Origin: Salinactinospora qingdaonensis
Lineage (GTDB): Bacteria; Actinomycetota; Actinomycetes; Streptosporangiales; Streptosporangiaceae
Assembly: GCF_039539445.1 (NCBI RefSeq)
Contig: NZ_BAABDD010000010.1
Coordinates: 62,001-126,000 of the forward strand
Length of the DNA: 64,000 nt
Direction of reading: 5' to 3'
Under the pieces are notes generated by a model. That model did not search any database. It saw nothing but the letters and a program-made list of their open reading frames with translations, and was not told the DNA's origin. This document shows, piece by piece, positions 41,117 through 50,861 of the stretch. Within the stretch, counting starts at the first letter, position 1, and every line of letters begins with the position of its first letter. The position numbers and the translations under genes were made by a program.

Positions 41117-42514
41117 ATGGCTCACACCATGGCCGAGAAGGTTTGGGAGGAACACGTCGTTCGACGTGCTGAGGGAGAGCCTGACCTGCTCTACATCGAC
41201 CTCCACCTCGTTCACGAGGTCACTAGCCCGCAGGCGTTTGAAGGGCTACGGCTCGCAGACCGCACCGTGCGCCGTCCCGATCTCACGATCGCCACCGAAG
41301 ACCACAACGTTCCCACCGAGAACATCCTGCTGCCCATTGCCGACCCGGTCTCGCGCACCCAGATCGAAACCCTGCGCAAGAACGCGTCTGACTTCGGGAT
41401 TCGGCTGCACCCCATGGGTGACATCGACCAGGGCATCGTGCACGTGGTGGGACCGCAGTTGGGGCTGACCCAGCCTGGGATGACCATCGTGTGTGGCGAC
41501 AGCCACACCAGTACCCATGGTGCCTTCGGTGCGCTGGCGTTCGGCATCGGCACCAGTCAGGTCGAGCACGTACTGGCGACCCAGACGCTGCCCCTGACTC
41601 CGTTCAAGACGATGGCGGTCACCGTCAACGGCTCCCTGCCGGCCGGCGTCACGTCCAAGGACATCATCCTCGCCGTTATCGCCGAGATCGGCACTGGTGG
41701 CGGTCAGGGCTATGTCATCGAATACCGGGGTGAGGCCATCCGGTCGCTGTCGATGGAGTCCCGGATGACCATCTGCAACATGTCGATCGAGGCGGGCGCG
41801 CGCGCCGGCATGATCGCCCCAGACGAGACCACGTTCGACTACATCAAGGGCCGTCCGCACGCTCCCGTGGGGGAGGACTGGGAGGCCGCTGTCGCCCACT
41901 GGCGCGACCTGCGCACCGACGCCGATGCGGTCTTCGACAAGGAGGTGGTGCTCGACGCCGAGCAGCTCAGCCCGTTCGTCACGTGGGGCACCAACCCCGG
42001 CCAGGGGGTCCCTCTCGCCTCGGCGGTCCCCGCACCCGAGGACTTCGACGACCCCAGCGAGCGCGCTGCCGCGGAGAAGGCGTTGGCCTACATGGACCTG
42101 CGTCCCGGCACTCCGATGCGCGAGATCGGTGTTGACACCGTGTTCCTGGGCTCGTGCACCAACGGGCGCATCGAGGACTTGCGCGCCGCCGCCGAGGTCA
42201 TCCGCGGACGCAAGGTCGCTGACGGCGTGCGGATGCTGGTGGTGCCCGGCTCCATGCGTGTCAAGGAGCAAGCCACCGCTGAAGGGCTGGACCAGATCTT
42301 CATCGAGGCCGGGGCCGAGTGGCGCGAGGCCGGCTGCTCGATGTGCCTGGGCATGAACCCTGACCAGTTGCAGCCGGGCGAGCGCAGCGCTTCCACCTCC
42401 AACCGCAACTTCGAGGGGCGCCAGGGCAAGGGCGGGCGCACCCATCTCGTCTCGCCGCTGGTCGCCGCCGCTACCGCTGTCCGGGGCACGCTCTCCTCGC
42501 CCACCGACCTGTAG
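41117..42514 (+). CDS. leuC: 3-isopropylmalate dehydratase large subunit
   Basis: LeuC with LeuD isomerises 2- to 3-isopropylmalate in leucine synthesis. The 465-residue aconitase-like protein has its 4Fe-4S ligands at Cys347 (GSCTNGR), Cys407 and Cys410 (CSMCLGMNPD). ATG 41117 has GAGGAGG (41102-41108) upstream; the frame is open earlier without similarity. leuD follows after 37 nt. Control by the divergent NdgR is likely. I looked for a leucine-rich leader peptide and did not find one. Confidence 0.97.
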   Translation: MAHTMAEKVWEEHVVRRAEGEPDLLYIDLHLVHEVTSPQAFEGLRLADRTVRRPDLTIATEDHNVPTENILLPIADPVSRTQIETLRKNASDFGIRLHPMGDIDQGIVHVVGPQLGLTQPGMTIVCGDSHTSTHGAFGALAFGIGTSQVEHVLATQTLPLTPFKTMAVTVNGSLPAGVTSKDIILAVIAEIGTGGGQGYVIEYRGEAIRSLSMESRMTICNMSIEAGARAGMIAPDETTFDYIKGRPHAPVGEDWEAAVAHWRDLRTDADAVFDKEVVLDAEQLSPFVTWGTNPGQGVPLASAVPAPEDFDDPSERAAAEKALAYMDLRPGTPMREIGVDTVFLGSCTNGRIEDLRAAAEVIRGRKVADGVRMLVVPGSMRVKEQATAEGLDQIFIEAGAEWREAGCSMCLGMNPDQLQPGERSASTSNRNFEGRQGKGGRTHLVSPLVAAATAVRGTLSSPTDL

Positions 42515-42551
42515 GCCCGCAGCGTAGCTAGCTAGGTTAGGAAGAACCGAC

Positions 42552-43142
42552 ATGGAGAAGTTCACCGTTCACACCGGGCATGCCGTGCCGCTGCGCTACA
42601 GCAATGTGGACACCGACCAGATCATCCCCGCCGTCTACCTCAAGCGGGTCAGCCGTACCGGCTTCGAGGACGGACTCTTCGCGGCTTGGCGGGCCAACGA
42701 CCCCGACTTCGTGCTGAACAAGCCCGAGTTCTCCGGGGGCACCATCCTCATCGCCGGGCCGGACTTCGGCACCGGCTCCTCCCGCGAGCACGCCGTGTGG
42801 GCGCTGCGCGACTACGGTTTCAAGGCGGTGCTGGCACCGCGCTTCGCCGACATCTTCCGCGGTAACTCGCTCAAGGGCGGGCTGCTGACGGTGGTGCTGG
42901 AGCAGTCGACCATCGAGCAACTGTGGGAGCTCGTTGAGGCCGATCCCAGGACGGAGGTCACCGTGGACCTGGTGGAGCGCCAGGTGCGGGCCCCCGGCAT
43001 CGTCGAGGCGTTTGAACTCGACGACTACACCCGCTGGCGGCTGATGGAGGGCTTGGACGACATCGCCTTGACGCTGCGTCACGCCGAGCACATTTCTGAT
43101 CACGAAGGGCGGCGCAAGCCCTGGCTTCCGGTCACCCAGTAG
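42552..43142 (+). CDS. leuD: 3-isopropylmalate dehydratase small subunit
   Basis: The 196-residue swivel subunit completes isopropylmalate isomerase. It shows NVDTDQIIPAVYLKRV near the N-terminus and DFGTGSSREHAVWAL, the substrate-loop motif. AGGAAGAACC precedes ATG 42552. A hairpin terminator lies 40 nt after the stop. Confidence 0.97.
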   Translation: MEKFTVHTGHAVPLRYSNVDTDQIIPAVYLKRVSRTGFEDGLFAAWRANDPDFVLNKPEFSGGTILIAGPDFGTGSSREHAVWALRDYGFKAVLAPRFADIFRGNSLKGGLLTVVLEQSTIEQLWELVEADPRTEVTVDLVERQVRAPGIVEAFELDDYTRWRLMEGLDDIALTLRHAEHISDHEGRRKPWLPVTQ

Positions 43143-43182
43143 GGCCGTGATACCCGCATGGCGCGGAATTTTACCTGGATTT

Positions 43183-43216
43183 GGCACGGCGATCACAGTG
43201 CGTGCGTCGCCGTGCC
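43183..43216 (+). terminator. Stem-loop terminator of leuCD
   Basis: GGCACGGCGA (43183-43192) pairs perfectly with TCGCCGTGCC (43207-43216). The rest of the gap to hup (43217-43456) is AT-richer, with a possible -10 GATAAT at 43246-43251 and a small stem CCCAGG/CCTGGG (43382-43408). Confidence 0.65.
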
Positions 43217-43456
43217 GATGGGGGTTACCCGACTGTCCGAATTTCGATAATTCGTGGCTTTTTGAAAGTTACAAACAGAGCAAAAAGGGCGGGCTTTGTT
43301 TCCCCCGTTAGACGCCGATGCCGCCCTCACCCCCTCCGGAAGGCCGCTGAGCAGGGCGATATCGCCTCGACACGCTGGTTTCCCAGGCGTTTGTATTTGT
43401 GTCCTGGGCCTCCCGTCCCCTAATTTCGAGCGAGCAAGGGGGAACCGGAGGAACCA

Positions 43457-43738
43457 ATGAACAAGCGTGACTTGATTGACGCGATCTCCACCCGGTTGGG
43501 GGACAAAAAGACCGCTACCGAAGCGGTCAACGCCATCCTGGAAACCATCCAGCACACGGTCGCCCAAGGCGACAAAGTGGCGATTACCGGGTTCGGAGTC
43601 TTCGAGAAGTCCGAGCGTGCGCCTCGCACCGCTCGCAACCCCGCTACGGGAGCACCGATTGAAGTCCCGGCCACCTTCGTTCCGAAGTTCCGTGCCGGCG
43701 CCGATTTCAAAGCTCTCGTGAACGGCGAGAGGAGTTAG
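43457..43738 (+). CDS. hup: HU-family DNA-binding protein
   Basis: The 93-residue nucleoid protein bends DNA. It has the HU core NKRDLIDAISTRLGDKKTAT, GFGVFEKSERAPRTARNPATG (read from GFGVFEK to RNPATG) and the beta-arm PATFVPKFRAGADFK. It lacks the long lysine/alanine tail of the HupS type, so it corresponds to HupA. GGAGGAACC precedes ATG 43457. Its position after leuCD is conserved in Streptomyces. Confidence 0.96.
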   Translation: MNKRDLIDAISTRLGDKKTATEAVNAILETIQHTVAQGDKVAITGFGVFEKSERAPRTARNPATGAPIEVPATFVPKFRAGADFKALVNGERS

Positions 43739-43745
43739 CGCACCA

Positions 43746-43793
43746 CGACACACCATTGCCCGGGTCTCACGGGACCCGGGCAATGGTGTGTCG
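43746..43793. terminator. Strong bidirectional terminator between hup and fbiD
   Basis: A 21-bp perfect stem (43746-43766 with 43773-43793) and loop TCACGG. It lies between convergent genes and is the longest hairpin I found in the window. Confidence 0.85.
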
Positions 43794-43806
43794 CGACACC
43801 GGTCGC

Positions 43807-44457
43807 TCACAGCCCCAAGCGGGCCACGATCTTGGCGGTATGCGGTCCCACCCCGAGGGCGATCGCCTCGCGCAGATCCGCGGGAGTGTCGACGTCGCGC
43901 CGCACTGAGGCCACGTCTGCCAGAGTGAGTTCGCTCGCACCGCTCTCGCGGTGTCGACGCCGCGACGGGCCTTCAAAGGCCGGAGTGAACCCGGTCCCTG
44001 GGCGAGCGGTGTAGGCGGTCGTGCCCGTGCCGGCGGTGTCGGCCAGGAAAGCGTGGTCGTGCCGCTCGGCCGCTGCCAGAACTCGGTGGAGTTCCGCCGG
44101 CCGCAGCGCGGGTAGATCCGCCGATAGGGCGCACACCCACGTTCCGGGGGTGCGCGCGCCGGCCACCGCCGCGCCATGACGCAACGCGGGGTTCAACCCT
44201 GCGGCGGGCTCGTCGGTGACCACGTGCACCCTCCCGATATCACGCAGGGCGTCAAGATCGGCGTGACTCTCGGCGACGATGACGATCTCGGTCACCACGG
44301 GACAGGCGGCAGCGGCCGTCACCGTGTCTGTTGCCACGGCCAGCGCCAGCTCGCCACGGTGCGGGCCGGTAAACGCGGCCAGCCGTGACTTCGCCGCCGC
44401 CAGACGTTTGACCGGGACTACCAGTGACCAACGCGGCTCCTGTTGCACTACGGTCAC
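43807..44457 (-). CDS. fbiD: Phospholactate/PEP guanylyltransferase of F420 synthesis
   Basis: CofC/FbiD activates 2-phospholactate or phosphoenolpyruvate with GTP in coenzyme F420 synthesis. The protein of about 216 residues has the nucleotidyltransferase opening WSLVVPVKRLAAAKSRLA, EIVIVAESHADLDALRD and the ALSADLPALRP metal motif. GTG 44457 is favoured (GGGGG shortly upstream); GTG 44484 and GTG 44448 are also in frame. The remaining F420 genes are not in the window. Confidence 0.88.
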   Translation of the reverse strand: MTVVQQEPRWSLVVPVKRLAAAKSRLAAFTGPHRGELALAVATDTVTAAAACPVVTEIVIVAESHADLDALRDIGRVHVVTDEPAAGLNPALRHGAAVAGARTPGTWVCALSADLPALRPAELHRVLAAAERHDHAFLADTAGTGTTAYTARPGTGFTPAFEGPSRRRHRESGASELTLADVASVRRDVDTPADLREAIALGVGPHTAKIVARLGL

Positions 44458-44619
44458 TGTTACCCCCGAATCGACACGAAGCACACAGCTGGTCCCATAC
44501 TGAGCTTAGGTTCCCACGTCGTCGCCGCGCCGCCGGTTGGTGAACTGCCTACACTGGAGCGGCCACGCGACCCTCGGGCCGGTTGACCAGCCCGCCCCAC
44601 GAGTACTAAGGAGAGCGCG

Positions 44620-45393
44620 ATGAAACGCCGGGAGTCCCCTTGGGTGAAGGCGATCGTGGTCGCCCTCGTCCGGCCGATCCTGGCGGCTGTCACCAGGCGC
44701 GATTGGCGCGGGAAGGACAACGTGCCCCGCGAGGGCGGGGTCATCATCGCAGCCAATCACCTCTCGATGGCCGACCCGCTGACCGTGTCCCACTTCCTCT
44801 ACGTCGGCGGCCGGCGCTGGCCCACCTTCACCGCTAAGGAAGGGGTCTTTCGCATCCCGATCGTGGGGGCTATCACACGGGCGCTGGGCCAGATCCCGGT
44901 GAAACGGGGCAGCACCGATGCCGTCAGGGCGCTGCGCGAGGCCGAGCGGGCACTCACCGAAGACGGTGCGGCCGTCATCTTCTACCCGGAGGGCACCTGC
45001 ACGCGCGACCCCAACCTGTGGCCCATGGCCGCCAAAACCGGAGTGGCGCGCTTGGCGCTGACCACCGGGGTGCCCGTCATCCCGGTCGCCCACTGGGGCG
45101 AGCAGCACCTCCTGGCCTACGGCACCAAAAAGCTGCGCCTGTTCCCGCCAAAGAAGGTGCAGGTCAGTGCCGGGCCGCCGGTGGATCTGTCGGCTTACCG
45201 CGACCAGCCGCTGACCGCCACGACACTGCGCGAAGCCACATCTGCCATCATGCGTGCCATCACCGACATTCAGGCGCAGTTGCGCGGCGAGGAGCCACCC
45301 GCCCAGATCTACGATCCCAAGCGGGAGCGCCACGACCGGATAACGTCCCAGGAGCCCCCCGCGGGCGACGACGCCGGCAGCCAGCGCAACTAA
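44620..45393 (+). CDS. plsC: 1-acyl-sn-glycerol-3-phosphate acyltransferase
   Basis: The enzyme makes phosphatidic acid at the membrane. The 257-residue protein has the acyltransferase motifs NHLSMAD (His47, Asp52), GQIPVKRG and FYPEGTCTRD. The C-terminal 35 residues are hydrophilic. AAGGAGAGCG precedes ATG 44620. gpsA follows after 33 nt, so the two form a phospholipid-precursor operon. Confidence 0.93.
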   Translation: MKRRESPWVKAIVVALVRPILAAVTRRDWRGKDNVPREGGVIIAANHLSMADPLTVSHFLYVGGRRWPTFTAKEGVFRIPIVGAITRALGQIPVKRGSTDAVRALREAERALTEDGAAVIFYPEGTCTRDPNLWPMAAKTGVARLALTTGVPVIPVAHWGEQHLLAYGTKKLRLFPPKKVQVSAGPPVDLSAYRDQPLTATTLREATSAIMRAITDIQAQLRGEEPPAQIYDPKRERHDRITSQEPPAGDDAGSQRN

Positions 45394-45426
45394 AGCGCCG
45401 GCCCGGCACAACACGAGGGGAGCGAC

Positions 45427-46467
45427 ATGACCAAGGTGGCGGTCCTGGGGAGCGGCTCATGGGGGACCGCGTTCGCCAACGTCGTCGCTGACGCCGGCGT
45501 GGCTGACACCGTCCTCTGGGGCCGGCGCGCCGAGGTGGTCGACGAGATCAACCAGCGCCACCTCAACCCCGACTACTTCCCGGGGATCGAGCTCAACGCC
45601 AACCTCTCGGCCACCACCGACGTCGAGCGTGCCCTCAGCGGCGCCGACTTCGTCGTTTTGGCCGTCCCCTCGCAGACGCTGCGCGCCAACCTCGACCTGT
45701 GGCGTGCCCACATCCCGCGCTCCGCCGTCGTCGTCAGCCTGATCAAAGGCATCGAGCTGGGCACCTCCCGCCGCATGAGCGAGGTTATCAGCGAGGTGTT
45801 GGCCATTCCCGGCGAACGGGTCGCCGTCGTCTCCGGGCCGAACCTGGCGCGCGAGATCGCGCAGCGCCAGCCGGCCACCGCCGTGGTCGCCTGTAGCGAA
45901 GAGCGCAGTGCCGTGCGGCTGCAAAGTATTTGCATGGCGCCCTACTTCCGCCCCTACACCAACACCGACGTCGTCGGCGTCGAACTGGGGGGCGCGGTCA
46001 AGAACGTCATCGCCCTGGCGGTGGGGGTGGCGGTCGGCATGGGCTTCGGCGACAACACCAAGGCGTCGCTGATCACGCGGGGACTGGCCGAGACGGTGCG
46101 GCTGGCCGTCGCTTTGGGCGCCGATGAGCACACTCTGGCCGGCCTGGCCGGGCTGGGCGACCTCGTGGCCACGTGCAGCTCTCCGCTGTCGCGTAACCGC
46201 ACCTTCGGTGAGCGTCTCGGCTCGGGGATGAAGCTGGAGGAGGTCATCGGGGAGACGCGCCAGACCGCTGAGGGGGTCAAATCCTCACAGTCGGTGCTGG
46301 AGCTGGCGCGGGCCACTGGGGTGGACATGCCCATCACTGAGGCCGTGGTCGCCATGATGCACCACCAGTTGCCCCCCGCCCAGGCACTGTTGCAGTTCAT
46401 GTCGCGCAGCGCTAAACCCGAACGCTACGGCTTGGGGGAGCCCAGCCAAGGCGCCCACCCCCGCTGA
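45427..46467 (+). CDS. gpsA: NAD(P)-dependent glycerol-3-phosphate dehydrogenase
   Basis: GpsA reduces dihydroxyacetone phosphate to glycerol-3-phosphate for phospholipids. The 346-residue protein has the Rossmann motif GSGSWGTAFAN (residues 8-18), VVSLIKGIE and the catalytic-lysine region GGAVKNVIALAVG. GAGGGGAGCG precedes ATG 45427. It supplies the substrate that PlsB/PlsY and then the adjacent PlsC use. Confidence 0.96.
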   Translation: MTKVAVLGSGSWGTAFANVVADAGVADTVLWGRRAEVVDEINQRHLNPDYFPGIELNANLSATTDVERALSGADFVVLAVPSQTLRANLDLWRAHIPRSAVVVSLIKGIELGTSRRMSEVISEVLAIPGERVAVVSGPNLAREIAQRQPATAVVACSEERSAVRLQSICMAPYFRPYTNTDVVGVELGGAVKNVIALAVGVAVGMGFGDNTKASLITRGLAETVRLAVALGADEHTLAGLAGLGDLVATCSSPLSRNRTFGERLGSGMKLEEVIGETRQTAEGVKSSQSVLELARATGVDMPITEAVVAMMHHQLPPAQALLQFMSRSAKPERYGLGEPSQGAHPR

Positions 46468-46488
46468 GCTGGCGCAGGCCGTCCCAGC

Positions 46489-46511
46489 GGGGCTGGGACG
46501 GAGGTGCCGAA
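46489..46511 (+). terminator. Stem-loop after gpsA
   Basis: CCGTCCCAGC (46489-46498) pairs perfectly with GCTGGGACGG (46502-46511) around GGG. It separates plsC-gpsA from ddl. Confidence 0.65.
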
Positions 46512-46578
46512 CGCGAAACTGGGAGAAAGGCTGTCGTCAGCCAGCGTGATGCGTTGCGGACTCCCGTTGTGAGCCAGG

Positions 46579-46584
46579 TAGGGT
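46579..46584 (+). promoter_or_regulatory. -10 box TAGGGT, leaderless start of ddl
   Basis: TAGGGT ends 7 nt before ATG 46592 with no Shine-Dalgarno between. Confidence 0.5.
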
Positions 46585-46591
46585 CACCCTC

Positions 46592-47716
46592 ATGGCTGAG
46601 CAGCGTAAGATCCGGGTCGCCGTCGTTTTCGGTGGGCGCAGTTCCGAGCACGAGATCTCGTGTGTCACCGCCGGTAGTGTGATGTCGGTCATCGACACCG
46701 AACGCTACGAGGTCGTTCCCATCGGCATCGGCCGTTCCGGAACCTGGGTGCTGGCCTCAGCCGATCCCCAACAGTTGGCCTTGACCGACGGCACGCTGCC
46801 AGAGGTGGTCGAGGACGCCGCTCACACCTCCGCGTTGGCGCTGCCGTTTGCTGCCGGCTCCGATCTGCTCATTCTGCGCGACAACGACATCCCCGAGACC
46901 CTGGGACAGGTCGACGTCATCCTGCCGCTGCTGCACGGCCCCTTCGGAGAGGACGGCACTATCCAGGGGCTGTTCGAGATGATGGGGGCCCGCTACGCCG
47001 GGGCCGGGGTCTTCGCCAGCGCCGCCGCCATGGACAAGGTCTTCATGAAGGTCCTGCTGGCCGGGCAGGGCATCAAGGTCGGCCCCTATGTGGCCGTCAC
47101 CGACCGCGCCTGGAGACGCGAACGCAAGCGTGTCCTCGACGACATCGCCGACCTGGGCGCCGCTGTGTTCGTCAAACCCGCCCGCGCCGGCTCCAGCATC
47201 GGCATCACCAAAGTCGACGACCCCGGAGACGCCGAGGCCGTCTCCGCCGCCATCGAGACAGCCCGCGAGCACGATCCCAAGGTCATCGTGGAGGCCGGGA
47301 TCGCCGGACGCGAGATCGAGTGTGGCGTGCTGGAGTCGCTCGACGGTGGCACCCCAGAGGTGTCGCTGCCGGCCGAAATCCACGTCGCCGACGGGTTCGA
47401 CTTCTACGACTTCCACGCCAAGTACCTGTCCACGAGCAGCCTCACCATCCCGGCTCCGCTGCCCGCCGACACGGTCGACGAGCTCCGCCGACTGGCGGGG
47501 GAGGCGTTCGACGCGGTGGGCTGCGAGGGCCTGGCCCGTGTCGACTTCTTCTACGGCGACGACGGCGAGATCTACGTCAACGAGATCAACACCCTACCGG
47601 GGTTCACCCCTTCCTCGGCGTTTCCGCAGATGTGGGCCGCCACCGGCCTGGACTACGCTGCGCTCGTCGACCGCCTGATCCGGACCGCGTTGGAGCGTGG
47701 CACCGGGCTGCGCTAG
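46592..47716 (+). CDS. ddl: D-alanine--D-alanine ligase
   Basis: Ddl joins two D-alanines for peptidoglycan. The 374-residue ATP-grasp protein has VVFGGRSSEHEIS at the start, PLLHGPFGEDGTIQGLFE, FVKPARAGSSIGI and the C-terminal EINTLPGFTPSS. It is the ordinary D-Ala-D-Ala type by overall resemblance; no van genes are nearby. It converges on the EI24 gene with a 206-nt gap in which I see no gene. Confidence 0.95.
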   Translation: MAEQRKIRVAVVFGGRSSEHEISCVTAGSVMSVIDTERYEVVPIGIGRSGTWVLASADPQQLALTDGTLPEVVEDAAHTSALALPFAAGSDLLILRDNDIPETLGQVDVILPLLHGPFGEDGTIQGLFEMMGARYAGAGVFASAAAMDKVFMKVLLAGQGIKVGPYVAVTDRAWRRERKRVLDDIADLGAAVFVKPARAGSSIGITKVDDPGDAEAVSAAIETAREHDPKVIVEAGIAGREIECGVLESLDGGTPEVSLPAEIHVADGFDFYDFHAKYLSTSSLTIPAPLPADTVDELRRLAGEAFDAVGCEGLARVDFFYGDDGEIYVNEINTLPGFTPSSAFPQMWAATGLDYAALVDRLIRTALERGTGLR

Positions 47717-47922
47717 CCGCCGGTGCCCCACGCGCCCGCCAGGGTCGGCTTCCCAGGGGGCGTATAGCCGACCGGTGCGGGCGCCGTGGAGGTGGCCACG
47801 GTCGTGGTGACGCCGAGTGGAGCCCGGGCCTACGCCGTTCTCGCGTCGCACCCAGTGGAGGCGCGCAGCCCTGACGCCGGCTTTCTCCCCGGGGCTGAAC
47901 CGGCCGCGCCCCGGCCTCGGCC

Positions 47923-48717
47923 TCAGAGCTGGCTCGGCGGCGGCCCCTGCGACACCTGTCGGCTCGCGGTGTCCACTAGTTGGCGGGCCAGGACGGTCCC
48001 GCCGGCGGTGGCGGCCGGGAATACGACCACGGCCACGAAGGGGATCGCCAGCAGCAGGTAGCACGGTATCGCGAACCCCAAGGCCCGAAACCGGTGGAGC
48101 TGCATGTGACGGCGCCGGTCGGCCAACATCCGCAGACCACGCCGGTCGAAGGCGGTGCCCACCAGTTCGATGCACAGTATCCAGCCGCCGAACACGGCCG
48201 AGATCACCGGGACCACGAGTTGGCCCACCATCGGTATGAAGCCCAAGAAGAACAGCGGGATCGTGACCAGTACCGAGATCATGATGAGGGTCAACGACTG
48301 GCGCACCGCACGCGCGGCCGAGGCCACCACCGGCTCCTCCACCTTGGGCGGAGCGTCACCGAGTTCGTCTTCCACGTCTTCGGCGATCTTGTCGTAAAGC
48401 GGGAAGCCCAGCGCCAGAGTCACGCCGGTGAAGCTCACGACCATCAGCAGCACCAGCGCGGCCACGAGCGCGATGCCCACCGCTACCCGTACCGCCGAGC
48501 GCAGTATCTCGTCCCAGTCGGCAGCGAAGGGCGTCATCCAGGTGACGATGTCCTCGATGTTCATCAGCAACGTGACGAGGACGGCCAGGAAGAGGACCGA
48601 GGTGATCAGGGGCGGGATGGCGCCCAGCACGAACAGCTTCGGACGGCGCACGATCAGGCCAAAGCCCCGTAGCAGCACGCCCACGCCGATGAGGAGTTCT
48701 CGCACGGGTGTAAACAC
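47923..48717 (-). CDS. EI24/CysZ-like integral membrane protein
   Basis: The 264-residue protein has about five hydrophobic segments (including LFVLGAIPPLITSVLFLAVL, VGIALVAALVLLMVV and IPFVAVVVFPAATAGG) and matches the EI24/CysZ family, some members of which transport sulfate. No cysteine or sulfate genes are adjacent, so transport is unproven here. It lies downstream of the cyd operon on the same strand, after 308 nt. Confidence 0.8.
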   Translation of the reverse strand: MFTPVRELLIGVGVLLRGFGLIVRRPKLFVLGAIPPLITSVLFLAVLVTLLMNIEDIVTWMTPFAADWDEILRSAVRVAVGIALVAALVLLMVVSFTGVTLALGFPLYDKIAEDVEDELGDAPPKVEEPVVASAARAVRQSLTLIMISVLVTIPLFFLGFIPMVGQLVVPVISAVFGGWILCIELVGTAFDRRGLRMLADRRRHMQLHRFRALGFAIPCYLLLAIPFVAVVVFPAATAGGTVLARQLVDTASRQVSQGPPPSQL

Positions 48718-49025
48718 GACGCGACCCTACCGGTTGTCGCCGCCGACGGCAGTGTCGATGGGGAGGCCACGATCCGGCTGCCGCGGGACATTCTCGTCTC
48801 ACGGCAGCATCCAGGCCCGGACGTGAGGGCTGCTCTTCGGCGGTCAGCAAAGACAGCCTCTCGACACCGCAGCGGCCCCATCGGTGGCGGCAGGGGCACC
48901 GGGAGGCTTTCCATCTCGGCACGGCGGCGGCCGAGGGCGGCCGGGGCGCACCACCAGAGGTGGCCACCGAGCCAGAACAGAGCCGGGGCCGCGCGTCCCG
49001 CCCCCTGCTGCGAGGGTTGGCGCGG
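48718..49025. other. 308-nt gap between cydC and the EI24 gene
   Basis: The stretch is GC-rich. No gene, convincing terminator or repeat is seen. It must hold the EI24 promoter. Confidence 0.5.
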
Positions 49026-50861
49026 TTACACTCTCTGGCCGCCGGCCACAGCGTGAGCATCGCGGTACCACCCCTCGCGCGCCAGCAGCTCGGTGTGGCT
49101 ACCGCGCTGAATGACCCGCCCGTCGACGATGACGTAGATGGTGTCGACCCGATCCAGTCCCGTCAGGTCGTGGGTGATCAGCAGCGTCGAATAGCCGGCG
49201 GCGGCCGTGTGCAGGTCGGCCATGACCGCGTCGCGCGTGTCGGGATCGAGATGAGCGGTCGGCTCGTCGAGCACCAGGAGCCGCGGCGCTGCCAACAAGG
49301 CACGTGCCACGGCCAGCCGGTGGCGCATGCCGCCGCTCAGCTTAGCGCCGTGCGTACCGACGTCACTGTCGAGCCCGTGCGGCATCGCTGCGACGTCTGA
49401 GGCGAGCCGCACACGGCGCAACACCTCCCACAGTTCGTCGTCGCCGGCCTCGGGCCGGGCCAGGCGCAGGTTCTCCCGAAGCGTGCTGGCGAACACGTGC
49501 GGGTCCTGGGGCACACCGGTGATCGCCCGACGGACCTCGTCGGCAGGGTAGTCGGTGATCTCAGTGGGGGCCGCGGTCTCGGGAGTGCCCAGCTCCACCG
49601 TGCCCGCCTCGGGGTCACGGAAACGCAGCAGCACCGACGCCAGCGTGCTCTTGCCGGCACCGCTGGGGCCGAGCACCGCCACGGTTTCCCCCGGGGCCAC
49701 GTCGAGATCCACGCCGTCCAGCGCCCACGGCTCTTGGGGACCATGGCGCACCCGGAGACCGCGCACGCGCAGCGCCGCCGGCCCGTCGGGCACGGCTCGA
49801 TCCGTTTCGGGGTCACTGACCATGGGTGGGGCGTCGAGCACGTCGAACAACCGCTCGCCCCCGGCGCTGATAGCGCCGAGTCTGGCAGCCACAGCCGGCA
49901 GCGGCGCGACAATCTCGAAAGCCGCCACCGCGGTCAGCACGAGGACCGCCAGCCAGATAGGACCGATCCCGCCCGCGGCGACCGCGTGCACCCCCAACAG
50001 CAGCGTGGCCCACACCGTCAGCCCTGTGGCCAGCGTGGTCGCCCCTGCGCCGAAGCCGAGCAGGGTCGCGTCGCGCCGTGCGACCTCGGTCAGTTCCCGG
50101 TCGGCCGCTGCCACCCGTGCCACGGCACGTCCCATAGCACCGTAGGCGAGCAGATCGGGCGCACCGTAGAGCGTGTCGACCAGGGCCGTCGACAACGCTC
50201 CCCGCGCCTGCGCCTGCCGACGGCCGGGGCCGCGGCTCAGCGCAGCGGCAGCCAGCGGCACCCCCAACCCGGCCGCCAGCAGGCCCGCGGCCAGCACCAG
50301 CCCTCCCGGCAGCAGGATCGCCGCGCACACCCCCGTGACGGCCCCGCCGGTCACGACCGCGACCAGCGGCGGCGCCACGCCCCGGATCAGCAGATCCTGC
50401 GTCGCGTCGGTGTCGTTGACCAGCCGCGACACCAGATCACCCGAGCGAAACGCCCGGATCGGCTCGATCCTGGCGAGCCGCCTGTAGACCCGCACCCGCA
50501 CGTCGGCCAGCGTCCGAAACGCGGCGTCGTGAGTGACGAGACGTTCCAGGTAGCGGCTCAGGCCGCGGGTGATGCCCAGCGCGCGCGTGGCCACGACCGC
50601 CACACTCACCGCTGTCACCGGTGGATGCTCGGCGGCGCGCGCGATCAACCACGCCGCCAGGCCCAGCAGCGCGATACTCGACCCCGCCGCGACCGCGCCG
50701 AGGCCGACCCCCAGCGCGAAGCGTGCGCCGCGTGGCCGTGCCAAGGCGATCATGCGCCACAGCGGGTGCCCGGTGACGCGCCGGCTCCACGGGGCGCTCC
50801 CCGACGCCGGCGTGGCACCACCGGCTGTGCCCGGGTGGTCAACGGGCGGTGCGGACTTCAT
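49026..50861 (-). CDS. cydC: Thiol reductant ABC exporter subunit CydC
   Basis: CydDC exports reduced thiols to the cell surface and is needed to assemble cytochrome bd. The 611-residue half-transporter has an N-terminal membrane domain (about residues 40-325) and a C-terminal ATPase with Walker A GPSGAGKST, signature LSGGMRHR and Walker B LLVLDEPTAHLD. The start at 50861 overlaps the cydD stop by ATGA, so the two are coupled. The frame is open 22 codons further upstream within cydD. Confidence 0.93.
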   Translation of the reverse strand: MKSAPPVDHPGTAGGATPASGSAPWSRRVTGHPLWRMIALARPRGARFALGVGLGAVAAGSSIALLGLAAWLIARAAEHPPVTAVSVAVVATRALGITRGLSRYLERLVTHDAAFRTLADVRVRVYRRLARIEPIRAFRSGDLVSRLVNDTDATQDLLIRGVAPPLVAVVTGGAVTGVCAAILLPGGLVLAAGLLAAGLGVPLAAAALSRGPGRRQAQARGALSTALVDTLYGAPDLLAYGAMGRAVARVAAADRELTEVARRDATLLGFGAGATTLATGLTVWATLLLGVHAVAAGGIGPIWLAVLVLTAVAAFEIVAPLPAVAARLGAISAGGERLFDVLDAPPMVSDPETDRAVPDGPAALRVRGLRVRHGPQEPWALDGVDLDVAPGETVAVLGPSGAGKSTLASVLLRFRDPEAGTVELGTPETAAPTEITDYPADEVRRAITGVPQDPHVFASTLRENLRLARPEAGDDELWEVLRRVRLASDVAAMPHGLDSDVGTHGAKLSGGMRHRLAVARALLAAPRLLVLDEPTAHLDPDTRDAVMADLHTAAAGYSTLLITHDLTGLDRVDTIYVIVDGRVIQRGSHTELLAREGWYRDAHAVAGGQRV